From Bradyrhizobium australiense (lineage in GTDB: Bacteria; Pseudomonadota; Alphaproteobacteria; Rhizobiales; Xanthobacteraceae), in the NCBI RefSeq assembly GCF_013114825.1, contig NZ_JAAVLX010000007.1, positions 62,001 to 126,000 of the forward strand: a stretch of 64,000 nucleotides of DNA. Reading direction: 5' to 3'. The position numbers were made by a program, and so were the translations under genes. Of the stretch, positions 17,006 through 25,507 are shown in pieces; positions within the stretch are counted from its first letter, which is position 1, and every line of letters starts with the position of its first letter. The notes beneath the pieces are model-generated. The model worked only from the letters and a program-made list of their open reading frames with translations, was not told the DNA's origin and did no database searches.

Positions 17006-18760
17006 TTACTGGGTTGTCTTCGATGCCGCAAGAATAAGGCGGTCGGACGGCGGCAGATCGAAGCGTGGTTCGATGCCCAGCAGCGGCCCGATACGGGCAA
17101 TCACCTTGCCGCCGGTCGGCACCGCGTTCCAGCCCGAGGTGATGAAGCCTTGGGTTTCGGGCAGCGCCTTCGGCTCGTCCAGCATGACCAAAAGCTGATA
17201 CTGCGGATTGTCTGCCGGAATAATCGCGGTGAACGAATTCAGCACCTGTTTCTTGGAATAGCGGCCGTTGACCACCTTTTCCGACGTGCCGGTTTTGCCG
17301 CCGATATAGTAGCCCTTCACGTCGGCTTTCTTGGCGGTTCCGACCTCAGCGTTCAGCCGCATCAGATAGCGCATCTTCTCGGAGGTTTCGGTTCTCAGCA
17401 CCTTCTTGGCGATGGCTCGCGCTTCCTCCTCCGACCGCTTCAGGAAAGTTGGCGGAATCAGGAGGCCGCCATTGACGACCGCGTTGATGCCCATCACCGC
17501 CTGCAGCGGCGCAACCGCAATGCCATGACCGAAGGAAGCCGTGATGGTGTTCAGCTCGGTCCAGCGCTTCGGCACGATTGGGGAGGCGCTTTCAGGCAAT
17601 TCAGTGCGCAGCCGGTCCATCTGGCCGAGCTTCTTCAGGAAGGCCTTGTGCGCCTCCACGCCCTGCGCCAGCGCGATCTTGGCCGCGCCGACGTTGGAGG
17701 AGAAGGTGAACACTTCCGTCAGCGTGATCGAGCGGCCGACCGGATGGGTATCGTGAATGGTGAACTTGCCGAACTTCAGGGCCCCGCGCCCGTCATAGAG
17801 CGTGTTGAGGTTGGCCTTGCCGGAATCAAGCGCCATTGCCAGCGTCAGCGCCTTGAAGGTCGAGCCCATTTCGAATACGCCCGTGGTCAGGCGGTTGATG
17901 CGCTCGGGGTCGTGCGCCTCCTTCGGATTATTCGGATCGAAATCCGGCAACGACACCAGGGCTACGATCTCGCCAGTCCTGACATTCGAGACGAGGCCGG
18001 AAGCCGCCTTGGCCTTGTACTTCTCTTTCGCCTTCAACAATTCGTCGCGCAGCGCGTGCTCGACACGCAGGTCGATCGACAGTTCCACCGGCTTCTGCAG
18101 CCGATCGGTGGCGAAGCCGGCGCGGTGCAGGTCGGCCAGACCGTTATTGTCCAGCCATTTCTCCATCCCGGCGATGCCCGCGTTGTCGATGTTGACGAGG
18201 CCAATCAGATGCGCGACCGCAGCGCCGGTCGGGTAGACGCGCTTGTTCTCGCGCAGGAAGCCGATGCCGGGAATGCCGAGCTTGTGAATGTCGTGCTGCT
18301 GCTTCGGCGTGATCTCACGTTTTAGCCAGACAAAACCCTTGCGCGACGACAGGCGCGCGCGCGCTTCGGCCGTGTCGAGGTCCGGCAGCGCCGCCGTCAG
18401 GAGCTCGATCGCCTCGTCCTTGTCGATGATGCGCCTCGGCTCGCCGAACAGGCTTGGCGCCTTGACGTCGGTCGCGAGCACCTCGCCGTTGCGGTCGACG
18501 ATGTCAGGCCGCGCGGTCGCGATGGCGTCCTGCGAGGCGGCACGGCGGCCGCCGTGGCTGTCGGCACCAACCGCGAACATCACCAGACGTCCGGCCAGCA
18601 CCGCATAAACAGCCGCGAACAGCAGGATCGCAAGTCCCACGCGCGCCCGCGCCTTGGCGGCGCGATCGACGTTGCGCCCATAGAGCAGACTGCGGATCAG
18701 CCGCCGCCGCCACGGTTCCGCGGGCTTCCTGGTCGCAGTGGTCAGCGCCCGGCCGATCAT
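17006..18760 (-). CDS. ftsI: division-specific transpeptidase FtsI (PBP3)
   Basis: FtsI is the class B penicillin-binding protein that cross-links septal peptidoglycan. The 584-aa product has a basic cytoplasmic N-tail, one membrane anchor (VGLAILLFAAVYAVLAGRLV) and a PBP dimerisation domain. The transpeptidase domain has the catalytic triad of motifs: SxxK in GSTFKAL (about residue 300), SxN in FTFSSNVG (about 353) and KTG in GGKTGTSEK (about 490). Its ATG overlaps the ftsL stop by 4 bp. Confidence 0.97.
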   Translation of the reverse strand: MIGRALTTATRKPAEPWRRRLIRSLLYGRNVDRAAKARARVGLAILLFAAVYAVLAGRLVMFAVGADSHGGRRAASQDAIATARPDIVDRNGEVLATDVKAPSLFGEPRRIIDKDEAIELLTAALPDLDTAEARARLSSRKGFVWLKREITPKQQHDIHKLGIPGIGFLRENKRVYPTGAAVAHLIGLVNIDNAGIAGMEKWLDNNGLADLHRAGFATDRLQKPVELSIDLRVEHALRDELLKAKEKYKAKAASGLVSNVRTGEIVALVSLPDFDPNNPKEAHDPERINRLTTGVFEMGSTFKALTLAMALDSGKANLNTLYDGRGALKFGKFTIHDTHPVGRSITLTEVFTFSSNVGAAKIALAQGVEAHKAFLKKLGQMDRLRTELPESASPIVPKRWTELNTITASFGHGIAVAPLQAVMGINAVVNGGLLIPPTFLKRSEEEARAIAKKVLRTETSEKMRYLMRLNAEVGTAKKADVKGYYIGGKTGTSEKVVNGRYSKKQVLNSFTAIIPADNPQYQLLVMLDEPKALPETQGFITSGWNAVPTGGKVIARIGPLLGIEPRFDLPPSDRLILAASKTTQ

Positions 18761-19149
18761 TGCTGATCTCCCGGTGCGGGCACGGAGCCGGTTGTGGGCG
18801 GCGCGTCCGCGGCAGCCTCGATGGTGTTGATCATCGCGCCGATCGGATCGGGCGCACCGGGCCTTGCAAAGGCCGGCGGCCGTTCCGGCAAATTCTTCAA
18901 CTGATCGTATTGCGTGGCGGTCAGCGGCTTCAGGCCGAGGTGGCGTTCAGCCAGCCCTTGCAGCCGCAGCGGCGCATCGAGCTTGGCCCATTCCGCACGC
19001 AGCGCCGCAATCGCATCGCGCTGCTCGCGGATCTCGGCGTTGAGCCGCAGCACACGCTCGACGCGCGCAGTCGATTCCATCTTGATCCGGTAGACATAGG
19101 CGGCGGCGAACACCAGCACGCCGATGACGAGGAAGTGGATGATCCGCAT
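18757..19149 (-). CDS. ftsL: cell division protein FtsL
   Basis: FtsL is a small bitopic divisome protein that forms a coiled-coil complex with FtsB and FtsQ. The 130-aa product has an N-terminal membrane helix (IIHFLVIGVLVFAAAYVY) and a heptad-rich periplasmic coiled coil (VERVLRLNAEIREQRDAIAA). A conserved LAERHLGLKPLT motif and a Pro/Ala-rich tail follow. It sits 3 bp downstream of rsmH and overlaps ftsI. Low sequence conservation is normal, so position and architecture carry the call. Confidence 0.9.
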   Translation of the reverse strand: MRIIHFLVIGVLVFAAAYVYRIKMESTARVERVLRLNAEIREQRDAIAALRAEWAKLDAPLRLQGLAERHLGLKPLTATQYDQLKNLPERPPAFARPGAPDPIGAMINTIEAAADAPPTTGSVPAPGDQQ

Positions 19150-19152
19150 CGG

Positions 19153-20148
19153 TCAGCCTCCCCTCATCACGTTGGCGAGAACGGGCCATGCGGGCAGGCG
19201 GTCCGCCGGATGCGCGGGAGCAGTGGTGCGCTCCGCAGCGCGCAATTTTGCGGAACGCGCCCGCGGATTGGCTGATACCTCCGCTTCGGTTGGCGTGATC
19301 GGCCGCTTGGTTAGAATCTGAAAGCTCGGCGCGGCCTGCGCCACTTCGGGCAGATGGCGCGATCCGCCGCCGGTCTTGCCGCGCGCGTTGAGAAAATCCT
19401 TGACGATGCGATCTTCCAGCGAATGAAACGAGACGACCACCAGCCGCCCGCCGGGTTTCAGCACCCGCTCTGCCGCCGCAAGCGCCAGATGGAGTTCGTC
19501 GAGCTCCGCGTTGACAAAGATTCTTAAACCTTGAAACGTCCGCGTCGCCGGATGAATCTCGTTCGGCTTGCTGCGCACCACCCTGCCGACGATATCGGCC
19601 AGCGCCTGCGTGGTGGTGATCGGCGCTTCCTTCCGCGCCACCGCGATGGCGCGCGCGACGCTACGGGAATGGCGCTCCTCGCCGAAGATGTAGATGATGT
19701 TGGCGAGATCGGTCTCGGAGGCTTTCGCCACCACATCGGCCGCCGTCGGCCCGTCGTGGCCCATCCGCATGTCGAGCGGGCCGCCGAGCCGGAACGAGAA
19801 GCCGCGCTCGGCCTGATCGAGCTGCATCGAGGACACGCCGACGTCCATCACGACGCCGTCCACTGCGGCCGCGCCTTGCGCGGCGCAGATGTCCGCCAGA
19901 TGGGAGAATCGGTCCTCGACCAGGGTCAGCCGGCCGCCGGAATGCTCGACCAGATTGAACCCGCCGGTAATCGCCGACCGGTCGCGGTCGATGCCGATGA
20001 CCTGTGTTCCCGGGATATCGAGAATCGCGCGGCTGTAGCCGCCGGCACCGAAGGTGGCGTCGACATAGACCCCGCCGTCCCTGGGATTGAGCATCTCGAC
20101 CGCCTCGCGGCCGAGCACCGAGATATGGCGCGGCGCAGCCGGGCTCAT
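19153..20148 (-). CDS. rsmH: 16S rRNA (cytosine(1402)-N(4))-methyltransferase RsmH
   Basis: RsmH (formerly MraW) methylates C1402 of 16S rRNA using S-adenosylmethionine. Starting at the ATG at 20148, preceded by AGAGGA, gives the usual 331 aa. A 60-residue upstream extension is rejected. The SAM-binding loop is ATFGAGGYSRAIL, followed by GIDRDRSAI, VMDVGVSSMQLDQAERGFSF and the C-terminal VVSFHSLEDRIVKDFL. It is the first gene of the dcw operon here. Confidence 0.96.
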   Translation of the reverse strand: MSPAAPRHISVLGREAVEMLNPRDGGVYVDATFGAGGYSRAILDIPGTQVIGIDRDRSAITGGFNLVEHSGGRLTLVEDRFSHLADICAAQGAAAVDGVVMDVGVSSMQLDQAERGFSFRLGGPLDMRMGHDGPTAADVVAKASETDLANIIYIFGEERHSRSVARAIAVARKEAPITTTQALADIVGRVVRSKPNEIHPATRTFQGLRIFVNAELDELHLALAAAERVLKPGGRLVVVSFHSLEDRIVKDFLNARGKTGGGSRHLPEVAQAAPSFQILTKRPITPTEAEVSANPRARSAKLRAAERTTAPAHPADRLPAWPVLANVMRGG

Positions 20149-20694
20149 GCGCCGTCCTCTGGCGTTTTCCAGTCCATGGTACGAAAACTGGACGCGAACA
20201 GGCCCATTGCGCCTCAAATCTCTGCGCTTCGCCGGGCTTTTTCGGCCCAAAAGCCGCGAACAGAAGGGATTGCCGCTTCTCGCCCGGCCCCGCGACCCCT
20301 CATTTCCAGACGGAATTTGCTGGGTTGCCATAGCATTTTCGAGCGTGAAAGAGGGCCTCGGCCGTCCCCAACCCGGTTCGGCTCTTCACCACTTAGTAAC
20401 GGCACTTAGCGTTAAGAAAACGTTGATGGCCGGCCGCGGGTTTTCCGCGCTTTCGAGACATCGAAAAATAGTGATGCGCCCCGCACACACTTTGTCCAAA
20501 TACGAGACGGAACTCGGCCGCCGCATTGCACGGCCGCGGGGCAAATGAATAGTAAACGATATTGCTGCCTGAACACGATGTTGCCGCTCTGCTGCCCCGT
20601 TTGGGTTTAAAAAATGGCTTCTGGGTCGTTCACATCTGCTGGTATTGATTCGAGGCGTCAACGCGCCCTTCCTGTTCCCAGGGCCAACGCCGAC
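20149..20694. other. divergent intergenic region rsmH / amidase
   Basis: The 546-bp spacer lies between the dcw cluster (minus) and the amidase gene (plus). No MraZ-like frame with DxxxR motifs is visible on either strand. It contains a CtrA-like site (20411-20426) and AT-richer stretches around 20460-20490 and 20545-20625 that could hold the two promoters. Confidence 0.55.
20411..20426 (-). promoter_or_regulatory. CtrA-like box upstream of the dcw operon
   Basis: The minus strand reads TCAACGTTTTCTTAAC, i.e. TCAA-N7-TTAAC, one mismatch from the CtrA consensus. It lies about 260 bp upstream of rsmH in the operon direction. It is weaker evidence than the box before ftsQ, but it is the same motif at the other end of the cluster. 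Confidence 0.4.
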
Positions 20695-21477
20695 ATGAAA
20701 ACTTTTACCCCGGATTCCTCGATCGCATCCGACGTGATCCCGTCGCCGAACTATGGCGACCGCAACAACGGCCGCGTCGCCGACATGATCCTGCTGCACT
20801 ATACCGGTATGCCGGATGTGGAAGGCGCGATCGCCCAGCTCTGCACCCCCGGCACCGACGTGTCAGCCCATTACATCGTGCTGGAGGACGGCCGCATCGT
20901 GCAGTGCGTGCCGGAAGCCAAGCGCGCCTGGCACGCCGGCGTATCGTGCTGGGCCGGCGAGGAAGACATCAATTCCTGCTCGATCGGCGTCGAGATCATT
21001 AATCGCGGCCACGATTGGGGCTATCCGGATTTCCCGTCGCGCCAGATCGCCGCCGTGATCGCGCTGTGCCGCGGCATCATGCTTCGCCGCAAGATACCTG
21101 CGCATCGCGTGCTCGCGCATTCCGACGTCGCGCCGGCGCGCAAGAAGGATCCCGGCGAAAAATTCCCGTGGCACTTGCTGGCGAATTCCGGGGTCGGCCA
21201 TTGGGTGCAGCCGGCGCCGATCGTGCGCGGCGAAACGCTCAAGCTCGGCAGCATCAGCGATGATGTCGCCAATATGCAGGCGGCGCTGGCCAAATACGGC
21301 TATAACATCCCGACCCATGGCAAGTTCGACGGCCCGACCATGGAAGTGGTCACCGCGTTCCAGCGCCACTTCCGCCCCGCGCGCGTCGACGGCATCGCCG
21401 ATCACTCGACCATGAGCACGCTGCACGCACTATTGACCAGCCTGCCGGCGGAGGCGACGGTGGTCGGGGCGAAGTGA
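20695..21477 (+). CDS. N-acetylmuramoyl-L-alanine amidase (AmpD type) with peptidoglycan-binding domain
   Basis: The protein should cleave the MurNAc-L-Ala bond of muropeptides using zinc. From the ATG at 20695 it is 260 aa. The Amidase_2 domain (about residues 15-165) shows zinc ligands in ILLHYTGM, the substrate-region WHAG, and HSDVAPARKKDPGEKFPW. A C-terminal PG_binding_1 domain follows (DDVANMQAALAKYGY through VTAFQRHFRPARVDG). No signal peptide is visible, which favours cytosolic muropeptide recycling like AmpD. The extra binding domain is more typical of envelope amidases, so the location is uncertain. It is divergent from the dcw cluster. Confidence 0.88.
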   Translation: MKTFTPDSSIASDVIPSPNYGDRNNGRVADMILLHYTGMPDVEGAIAQLCTPGTDVSAHYIVLEDGRIVQCVPEAKRAWHAGVSCWAGEEDINSCSIGVEIINRGHDWGYPDFPSRQIAAVIALCRGIMLRRKIPAHRVLAHSDVAPARKKDPGEKFPWHLLANSGVGHWVQPAPIVRGETLKLGSISDDVANMQAALAKYGYNIPTHGKFDGPTMEVVTAFQRHFRPARVDGIADHSTMSTLHALLTSLPAEATVVGAK

Positions 21478-21494
21478 TTCACCGGTATTCCCAC

Positions 21495-21580
21495 CGTCAT
21501 TGCGAGGAGCGAAGCGACGAAGCAATCCATCTCTCCGGACGTGCGGAAAGATGGATTGCTTCGCTGCACTCGCAATGACG
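21495..21580. repeat. palindromic REP-type element
   Basis: The outer arms CGTCATTGCGAG / CTCGCAATGACG and inner arms GAAGCAATCCATCT / AGATGGATTGCTTC form a long imperfect hairpin. It separates the convergent amidase and sigma-factor genes and could act as a bidirectional terminator or REP element. Confidence 0.8.
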
Positions 21581-21581
21581 G

Positions 21582-22835
21582 TTAGGGTCCGCCCGCGCTT
21601 CGGTCCAATTCCGCGATCCTTCGCGCATAGAACCGACGCAACGGCTCCAGTTGCGTGGCCGCGGTTGCCTTCAGATACGCCTCGCGCGCGGCTTCGTGGC
21701 GGCCGAGCCTGCGCAGCAGATCAGCGCGGACGGCCGGCAGCAGCTCATAACTTGTCAGCCCACCGCGCGCCTCCAGCGCATCGATCAGGTCGAGCGCCCG
21801 CGCCGGCCCGTCGACCATCGAGACAACAGCGGCGTGGTTGAGTTCGATCACCGGCGACGGGCTGATCCGCAGCAGCACTTCATAGAGGCCGGCGATCTGC
21901 CGCCAGTCGGTATCCCTGTAACTGGGCGCACGCGCATGCAGCGCGGCGATCGCCGCCTGCACCGCATAGGATTGCGGCCGGCCCGGCATTCGCAGGGCCT
22001 CTTCCACCAGAAGCAGGCCCTCCGCTATCTGCCCGCGATCCCACAGCGCTCGGTCCTGCTCTTCCAGCAGCACGATGTCGCCGCCTGCGGTTTTGCGGCC
22101 GGCGCGGCGTGAATCGTGCAGCAGCATCAGGGCGAGCAACCCCTTGATCTCGCCGCGTTCCGGCATCAGCGCGTCGAGCAGCCGCGCCAGCCGGATCGCT
22201 TCGCGCGCCAGATCCGGCCGCATCAGGTCTTCGCCCGACGTCGCAACATAGCCTTCGGTGAACACGAGATAGATCACGGCGAGCACGCCGTGCAGCCGCG
22301 GCTCCAGCGCGTAGCGCTCCGGCACCTCATAGGGAATGCCGGCGAGACGGATTTTTTGCTTGGCCCGCAACAGGCGCTGCGCCATTGCATCTTCGCTGGC
22401 GAGAAACGCGCGCGCCACCTGCGCTGTCGTCAGCCCGCACACCGTGCGCAGCGTGAGCGCGACCTGCACCTCGGCGGCAAAGGAGGGGTGACAGCACGTG
22501 AACATCAGCCGCAGCATGTCGTCATCGAGCGCGCTGTCGGCGTCCTCACATGGCTCGGACGCGTTGAGCAGTATTTCATGCGTCAGCTCTTGCTGCTTGC
22601 CGCGAAATGCAATGTTGCGGCGAACGCGATCGATCGCCTTGTTGCGGCCGACATTGACCAGCCAGGCGCGCGGATTGGAAGGCAGTTCGGCATCAGGCCA
22701 GCGCTCCAGCGCCACCGCGAATGCCTCTTGCAGCGCGTCTTCCGCGAGATCGAAGTCGCCGACGAGACGGATGAGGGTCGCCAACGCCCTGCCCGCCTCG
22801 TCGCGAAATATCTTTTCGATGTCGCGAGGTGTCAT
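21582..22835 (-). CDS. ECF42-type RNA polymerase sigma factor with C-terminal TPR-like extension
   Basis: This is an extracytoplasmic-function sigma factor of the group with a long C-terminal domain. From the ATG at 22835 (GGGGAA upstream) it is 417 aa. Region 2 is LVGDFDLAEDALQEAFAVALERW with NPRAWLVNVGRNKAIDRVRR, and region 4 is LTLRTVCGLTTAQVARAFLASEDAMAQRL. Residues from about 170 to the end form the helical ECF42 extension (YLVFTEGYVATSG through LLRRLGRHEAAREAYLKA). ECF42 factors are known to be linked to DGPF (YCII-like) genes, and one lies directly upstream on the same strand. No anti-sigma gene is visible. The target promoters are unknown. Confidence 0.9.
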   Translation of the reverse strand: MTPRDIEKIFRDEAGRALATLIRLVGDFDLAEDALQEAFAVALERWPDAELPSNPRAWLVNVGRNKAIDRVRRNIAFRGKQQELTHEILLNASEPCEDADSALDDDMLRLMFTCCHPSFAAEVQVALTLRTVCGLTTAQVARAFLASEDAMAQRLLRAKQKIRLAGIPYEVPERYALEPRLHGVLAVIYLVFTEGYVATSGEDLMRPDLAREAIRLARLLDALMPERGEIKGLLALMLLHDSRRAGRKTAGGDIVLLEEQDRALWDRGQIAEGLLLVEEALRMPGRPQSYAVQAAIAALHARAPSYRDTDWRQIAGLYEVLLRISPSPVIELNHAAVVSMVDGPARALDLIDALEARGGLTSYELLPAVRADLLRRLGRHEAAREAYLKATAATQLEPLRRFYARRIAELDRSAGGP

Positions 22836-22857
22836 GCGATTGCATTCCCCAGCGGCC

Positions 22858-22932
22858 GTCATTCCGGGGCGATGCGAAGCATCGAACCCGGAATCTCGAG
22901 ATTCCGGGTTCGCTTCGCGCCCCGGAATGACG
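22858..22932. repeat. dispersed repeat R3, copy 1
   Basis: The element begins GTCATTCCGGGGCGATGCGAAG and ends CCCCGGAATGAC, with internal GGAATCTCGAGATTCC palindrome. Relatives are at 25391-25493, 46921-46962 and 52061-52140. This copy separates the DGPF gene from its sigma factor. Confidence 0.8.
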
Positions 22933-22941
22933 GCGTTACTG

Positions 22942-23292
22942 TCAATCATAAACCATGACCGGCCTGACCTCGACCGAACCGTTCCTGGCACCGGGAATCC
23001 GCGCGGCGATCGAGAGCGCCGCGTCGAGATCCTTGGCTTCGACCAGATAATAACCGGCGAGTTGCTCGCGCGTCTCAGCGAACGGACCGTCCGTCGTCAG
23101 TGTCTTGCCGTCGCGAACGCGCACCGTGGTCGCCGTCGTCGTCGGCTGCAAGCCGTCGCCGGCCTTGAAATGGCCGCTCTGGATAATCGACTGGGTGAAC
23201 GCGCCGTATTCCGCCGTCAATTCCTTGCGCGCCGCGGCGTCCATTTTGCCGAACTCGGCCTCGTTCTGATAGATCATCAACAGATACTGCAT
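22942..23292 (-). CDS. DGPF-domain (YCII-related) protein
   Basis: A small cytosolic ferredoxin-fold protein of the family that partners ECF42 sigma factors. The ATG at 23292 follows GGGAG, giving 116 aa. The N-terminus MQYLLMIYQNEAEF and the signature TDGPFAETREQLAGYYLVEA (about residues 66-85) define the DGPF group. Upstream in-frame codons lack family features. The biochemical role of DGPF proteins is not settled. The gene is 106 bp upstream of the sigma gene, with repeat R3 between them. Confidence 0.9.
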   Translation of the reverse strand: MQYLLMIYQNEAEFGKMDAAARKELTAEYGAFTQSIIQSGHFKAGDGLQPTTTATTVRVRDGKTLTTDGPFAETREQLAGYYLVEAKDLDAALSIAARIPGARNGSVEVRPVMVYD

Positions 23293-23372
23293 TTTGAAAA
23301 CTCCCTCTTGATCGGCTGGATCGCCGACACCCAGTCGAACGGGCCCCCGGCAAGACGACATCGTCGGGGAAA

Positions 23373-23864
23373 TTATTTTTCCGACGGAGCGGCAATCCTG
23401 GAGCCGGCGCCGGCCCCGGCGAGCCGCCGCTTCAGTTCCCTGGCTTCCTCGAAGCGCTTCGTCACGTCGCGCATGACGGCCACGGTGCCCGTGGTCTCCT
23501 GCGCCCCATTTCGCAGCAGCACGATGGTGAACTCGACCGAAATCCGCGCGCCCTTCTTGGTCAGGCCGGGTACCGACAACAGGTCGCCGTGGCCATAGCG
23601 GCTGGTGCCCGTCTCCATCGTGTGGCGAAACCCGCTCCAGTGCCGGGCGCGCAGGTTTTCGGGAATAATCAGGTCGAGCGACTGGCCGGCGGCCTCGTCG
23701 GCCGTGAAGCCGAAGATCCGCTCGGCGCCGGGATTCCAGAATGTGATGCGGCCTTCGCGATCGGTCGCGATGATCGCGTCGGAGGCGCTGTGCAGCAGGG
23801 CTTCACCAAGACCGGCAGGAATGTTCATTGTGCGTATCTGTTCGTCGTCATCAGTCATTGGCAT
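23373..23864 (-). CDS. single PAS-domain protein
   Basis: The 163-aa protein is essentially one PAS sensory domain (about residues 20-135). It shows ASDAIIATDREGRITFWNPGAERIFGFTADEAAGQSL, HWSGFRHTMETGTSRYG, and GTVAVMRDVTKRFEEARELKRRLA, which ends in a short coiled coil. No kinase, cyclase or DNA-binding output domain follows, so it may act through a partner. Several in-frame starts lie close together (23864, 23858, 23828) and no strong ribosome site decides between them. It is 80 bp upstream of the DGPF gene and divergent from rnpB. Confidence 0.8.
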   Translation of the reverse strand: MPMTDDDEQIRTMNIPAGLGEALLHSASDAIIATDREGRITFWNPGAERIFGFTADEAAGQSLDLIIPENLRARHWSGFRHTMETGTSRYGHGDLLSVPGLTKKGARISVEFTIVLLRNGAQETTGTVAVMRDVTKRFEEARELKRRLAGAGAGSRIAAPSEK

Positions 23865-23966
23865 CAAATGCCGCTGCTTCGCAGATGTCAAAATAAGGGC
23901 GGACGGAACCCGACTAACCATCGCGGTCCCTTGACGGCGCGCGCTGGAGCCCCCATGCGTAGAGCG

Positions 23967-24390
23967 TCAGTCGGCCGGACGGCCGCTCCCGCTACGGTCG
24001 AAAGGCTGCGGGGGAGGAAAGTCCGGGCTCCATCGACATACGGTGCCGGATAACGTCCGGCGGGGGCAACCCCAGGGAAAGTGCCACAGAGAACGAACCG
24101 CTGCCCTCACCCGAAAGGGAGGGGGCGAGTAAGGGTGAAAAGGTGCGGTAAGAGCGCACCGCGTTTCCGGCAACGGAAACGGCATGGCAAACCCCACCGG
24201 GAGCAAAACCGAATAGGGACGGCAATGCGGGCAGTTCGCGAAAGCGATAACGCCGCAGGGCGATGTCAGGCCCGCCGTCCGGGTAGGTTGCTCGAGGCCA
24301 TCTGCAAACATGGTCCCAGAGGAATGGCCGTCACGTACCATTCGCAAGAGTGGTGCCCTACAGAACCCGGCTTACAGGCCGGCTGATCTT
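23967..24390 (+). ncRNA. rnpB: RNase P RNA (class A)
   Basis: This is the catalytic RNA of ribonuclease P, which matures tRNA 5' ends. The conserved 5' core GGGGGAGGAAAGTCCGGGCTCC is at about 24010-24031 and the 3' core ACAGAACCCGGCTTACAGG at about 24360-24378. The flanking GTCGGCCGG / CCGGCTGAT segments can pair as helix P1. Also visible are GGGAAAGTGCCACAGAGAAC and the tRNA-CCA contact loop region near AGAGGAATGGCCGTCACG. Length is normal for the alphaproteobacterial type. A hairpin terminator follows. The exact ends are estimated from P1 pairing. Confidence 0.95.
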
Positions 24391-24397
24391 TATGAAT

Positions 24398-24436
24398 GAG
24401 GGGCTCGGCGCAAACGCGCCGGGCCCCTCGCCATTT
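24398..24436 (+). terminator. rho-independent terminator of rnpB
   Basis: The GAGGGGC ... GGCCCCTC stem with inner GGCGC / GCGCC pairing around an AAAC loop is followed by CCATTTT. It starts about 8 nt after the predicted RNase P RNA end. Confidence 0.8.
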
Positions 24437-24446
24437 TGACAGAGCC

Positions 24447-24573
24447 GTAGCCCGGATGGAGCGGAGCGCAATCCGGGGCCAAGTTTGGCCCTTGGCGTTG
24501 TGGTCGAATATGCAACCCCCTGGTGAGAATGCATGTACAGATCCCGGGTTGCGCTGCGCTCCACCCGGGCTAC
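24447..24573. repeat. dispersed inverted repeat with GTAGCCCGG termini
   Basis: The outer arms GTAGCCCGGATGGAGCG and CCACCCGGGCTAC are inverted, as are the neighbouring CAATCCGGG and CCCGGGTTG. It is a long hairpin-type element between rnpB and the hydrolase gene. No coding signal is visible. Confidence 0.8.
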
Positions 24574-24584
24574 GGGGCGAAGGA

Positions 24585-25298
24585 CTACCCTGCGATCTTT
24601 TGCAGCAGAGCCATCAACGCTTCCGGTGCGGTGACATTCGGCGAGTGGCTGGCGTCAATCTCGTAGTAGCTCCAGGCGGGATCGCCCTTTGTCATTTTTG
24701 CGAACGGTCCGAACGTATCGGCCGGCGTGATCCGGGTGGCGTAGATGTAGCTGCGCGGCAGCGTCAGCGCGCCGCCCTGCAGCTTGAGCCTGGTCTCGAA
24801 ACACTTGATCGGCATGTCGACGCGGCGCGCGCTGAGCCATTCGACATCGGCGGGCGATGTATCCGGCGGCGTCGGATTCGGCGGCACGCGCCAACCATCA
24901 CCGTTCTTCGAAAGCTCCTGCATCCGCGCCCGCGCGACCTCGTTCAGATCGAGCAGCGACTGGCCGTCCTGCGGCACGAAGGCGTCGATATAGATCAGTT
25001 GCCTGACCTTGTCGCGGACGCGGTCGGCAACGCCGGTCGCGACCATGCCGCCATAGCTGTGGCCGATCAGCACGAATTCGCGCAAGTCCTCGTACTTGAT
25101 GACATTCAGCACGTCTTCGATATGCGAATTGAGATCGATCCCAGGATGCGCCAGATGCGCGCGCTCGCCAAGGCCAGTGTAACTCGGCGTAATCAGGCGA
25201 TGCCCGGCGGCCTGCATCAGCGGATGCATCTTCTTCCAGGCCCAGCCGGCGGACCATGCGCCGTGACAGACGAGAAAGGTTTTCGAAGTTGCGCTCAT
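24585..25298 (-). CDS. alpha/beta-fold hydrolase (plant methylesterase / hydroxynitrile-lyase-like)
   Basis: The 237-aa protein should hydrolyse a small ester or related substrate in the cytosol. The N-terminal FLVCHGAWSAGWAWKKM gives the oxyanion region and the nucleophile elbow is LIGHSYGGMVATGVA (serine about residue 79). The C-terminal DASHSPNVTAPEALMALL supplies the catalytic histidine. An acid residue would come from the strand between. The HGAW and GHSYGG pattern matches the EstC / salicylate-esterase-like group. The ATG at 25298 is the start that fits the fold; longer upstream frames run through repeat R3. The substrate cannot be told. Confidence 0.85.
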   Translation of the reverse strand: MSATSKTFLVCHGAWSAGWAWKKMHPLMQAAGHRLITPSYTGLGERAHLAHPGIDLNSHIEDVLNVIKYEDLREFVLIGHSYGGMVATGVADRVRDKVRQLIYIDAFVPQDGQSLLDLNEVARARMQELSKNGDGWRVPPNPTPPDTSPADVEWLSARRVDMPIKCFETRLKLQGGALTLPRSYIYATRITPADTFGPFAKMTKGDPAWSYYEIDASHSPNVTAPEALMALLQKIAG

Positions 25299-25390
25299 CG
25301 GCCCGTTTCCCACCAGGTTATTGTTGAAGGCTTGGATTGCGATAGTACCCGTCCGTCGCGTCGTGTAAACGTCGGCGCAAATTTCAACAT

Positions 25391-25493
25391 CGTCATTCCG
25401 GGACGATGCGAAGCATCTAACTGGGATGTGCGATTGCACATCCGAGAATCTCGAGATTCCGGGTCTGGTCCTTCGGACCATCCGGGAATGACG
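25391..25493. repeat. dispersed repeat R3, copy 2
   Basis: Starts CGTCATTCCGGGACGATGCG and ends TCCGGGAATGACG. It contains GAGAATCTCGAGATTCCGGG and an inserted GATGTGCGATTGCACATC palindrome that the other copies lack. It lies between divergent genes. Confidence 0.8.
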
Positions 25494-25507
25494 GGGGAAA
25501 GAAAAGA

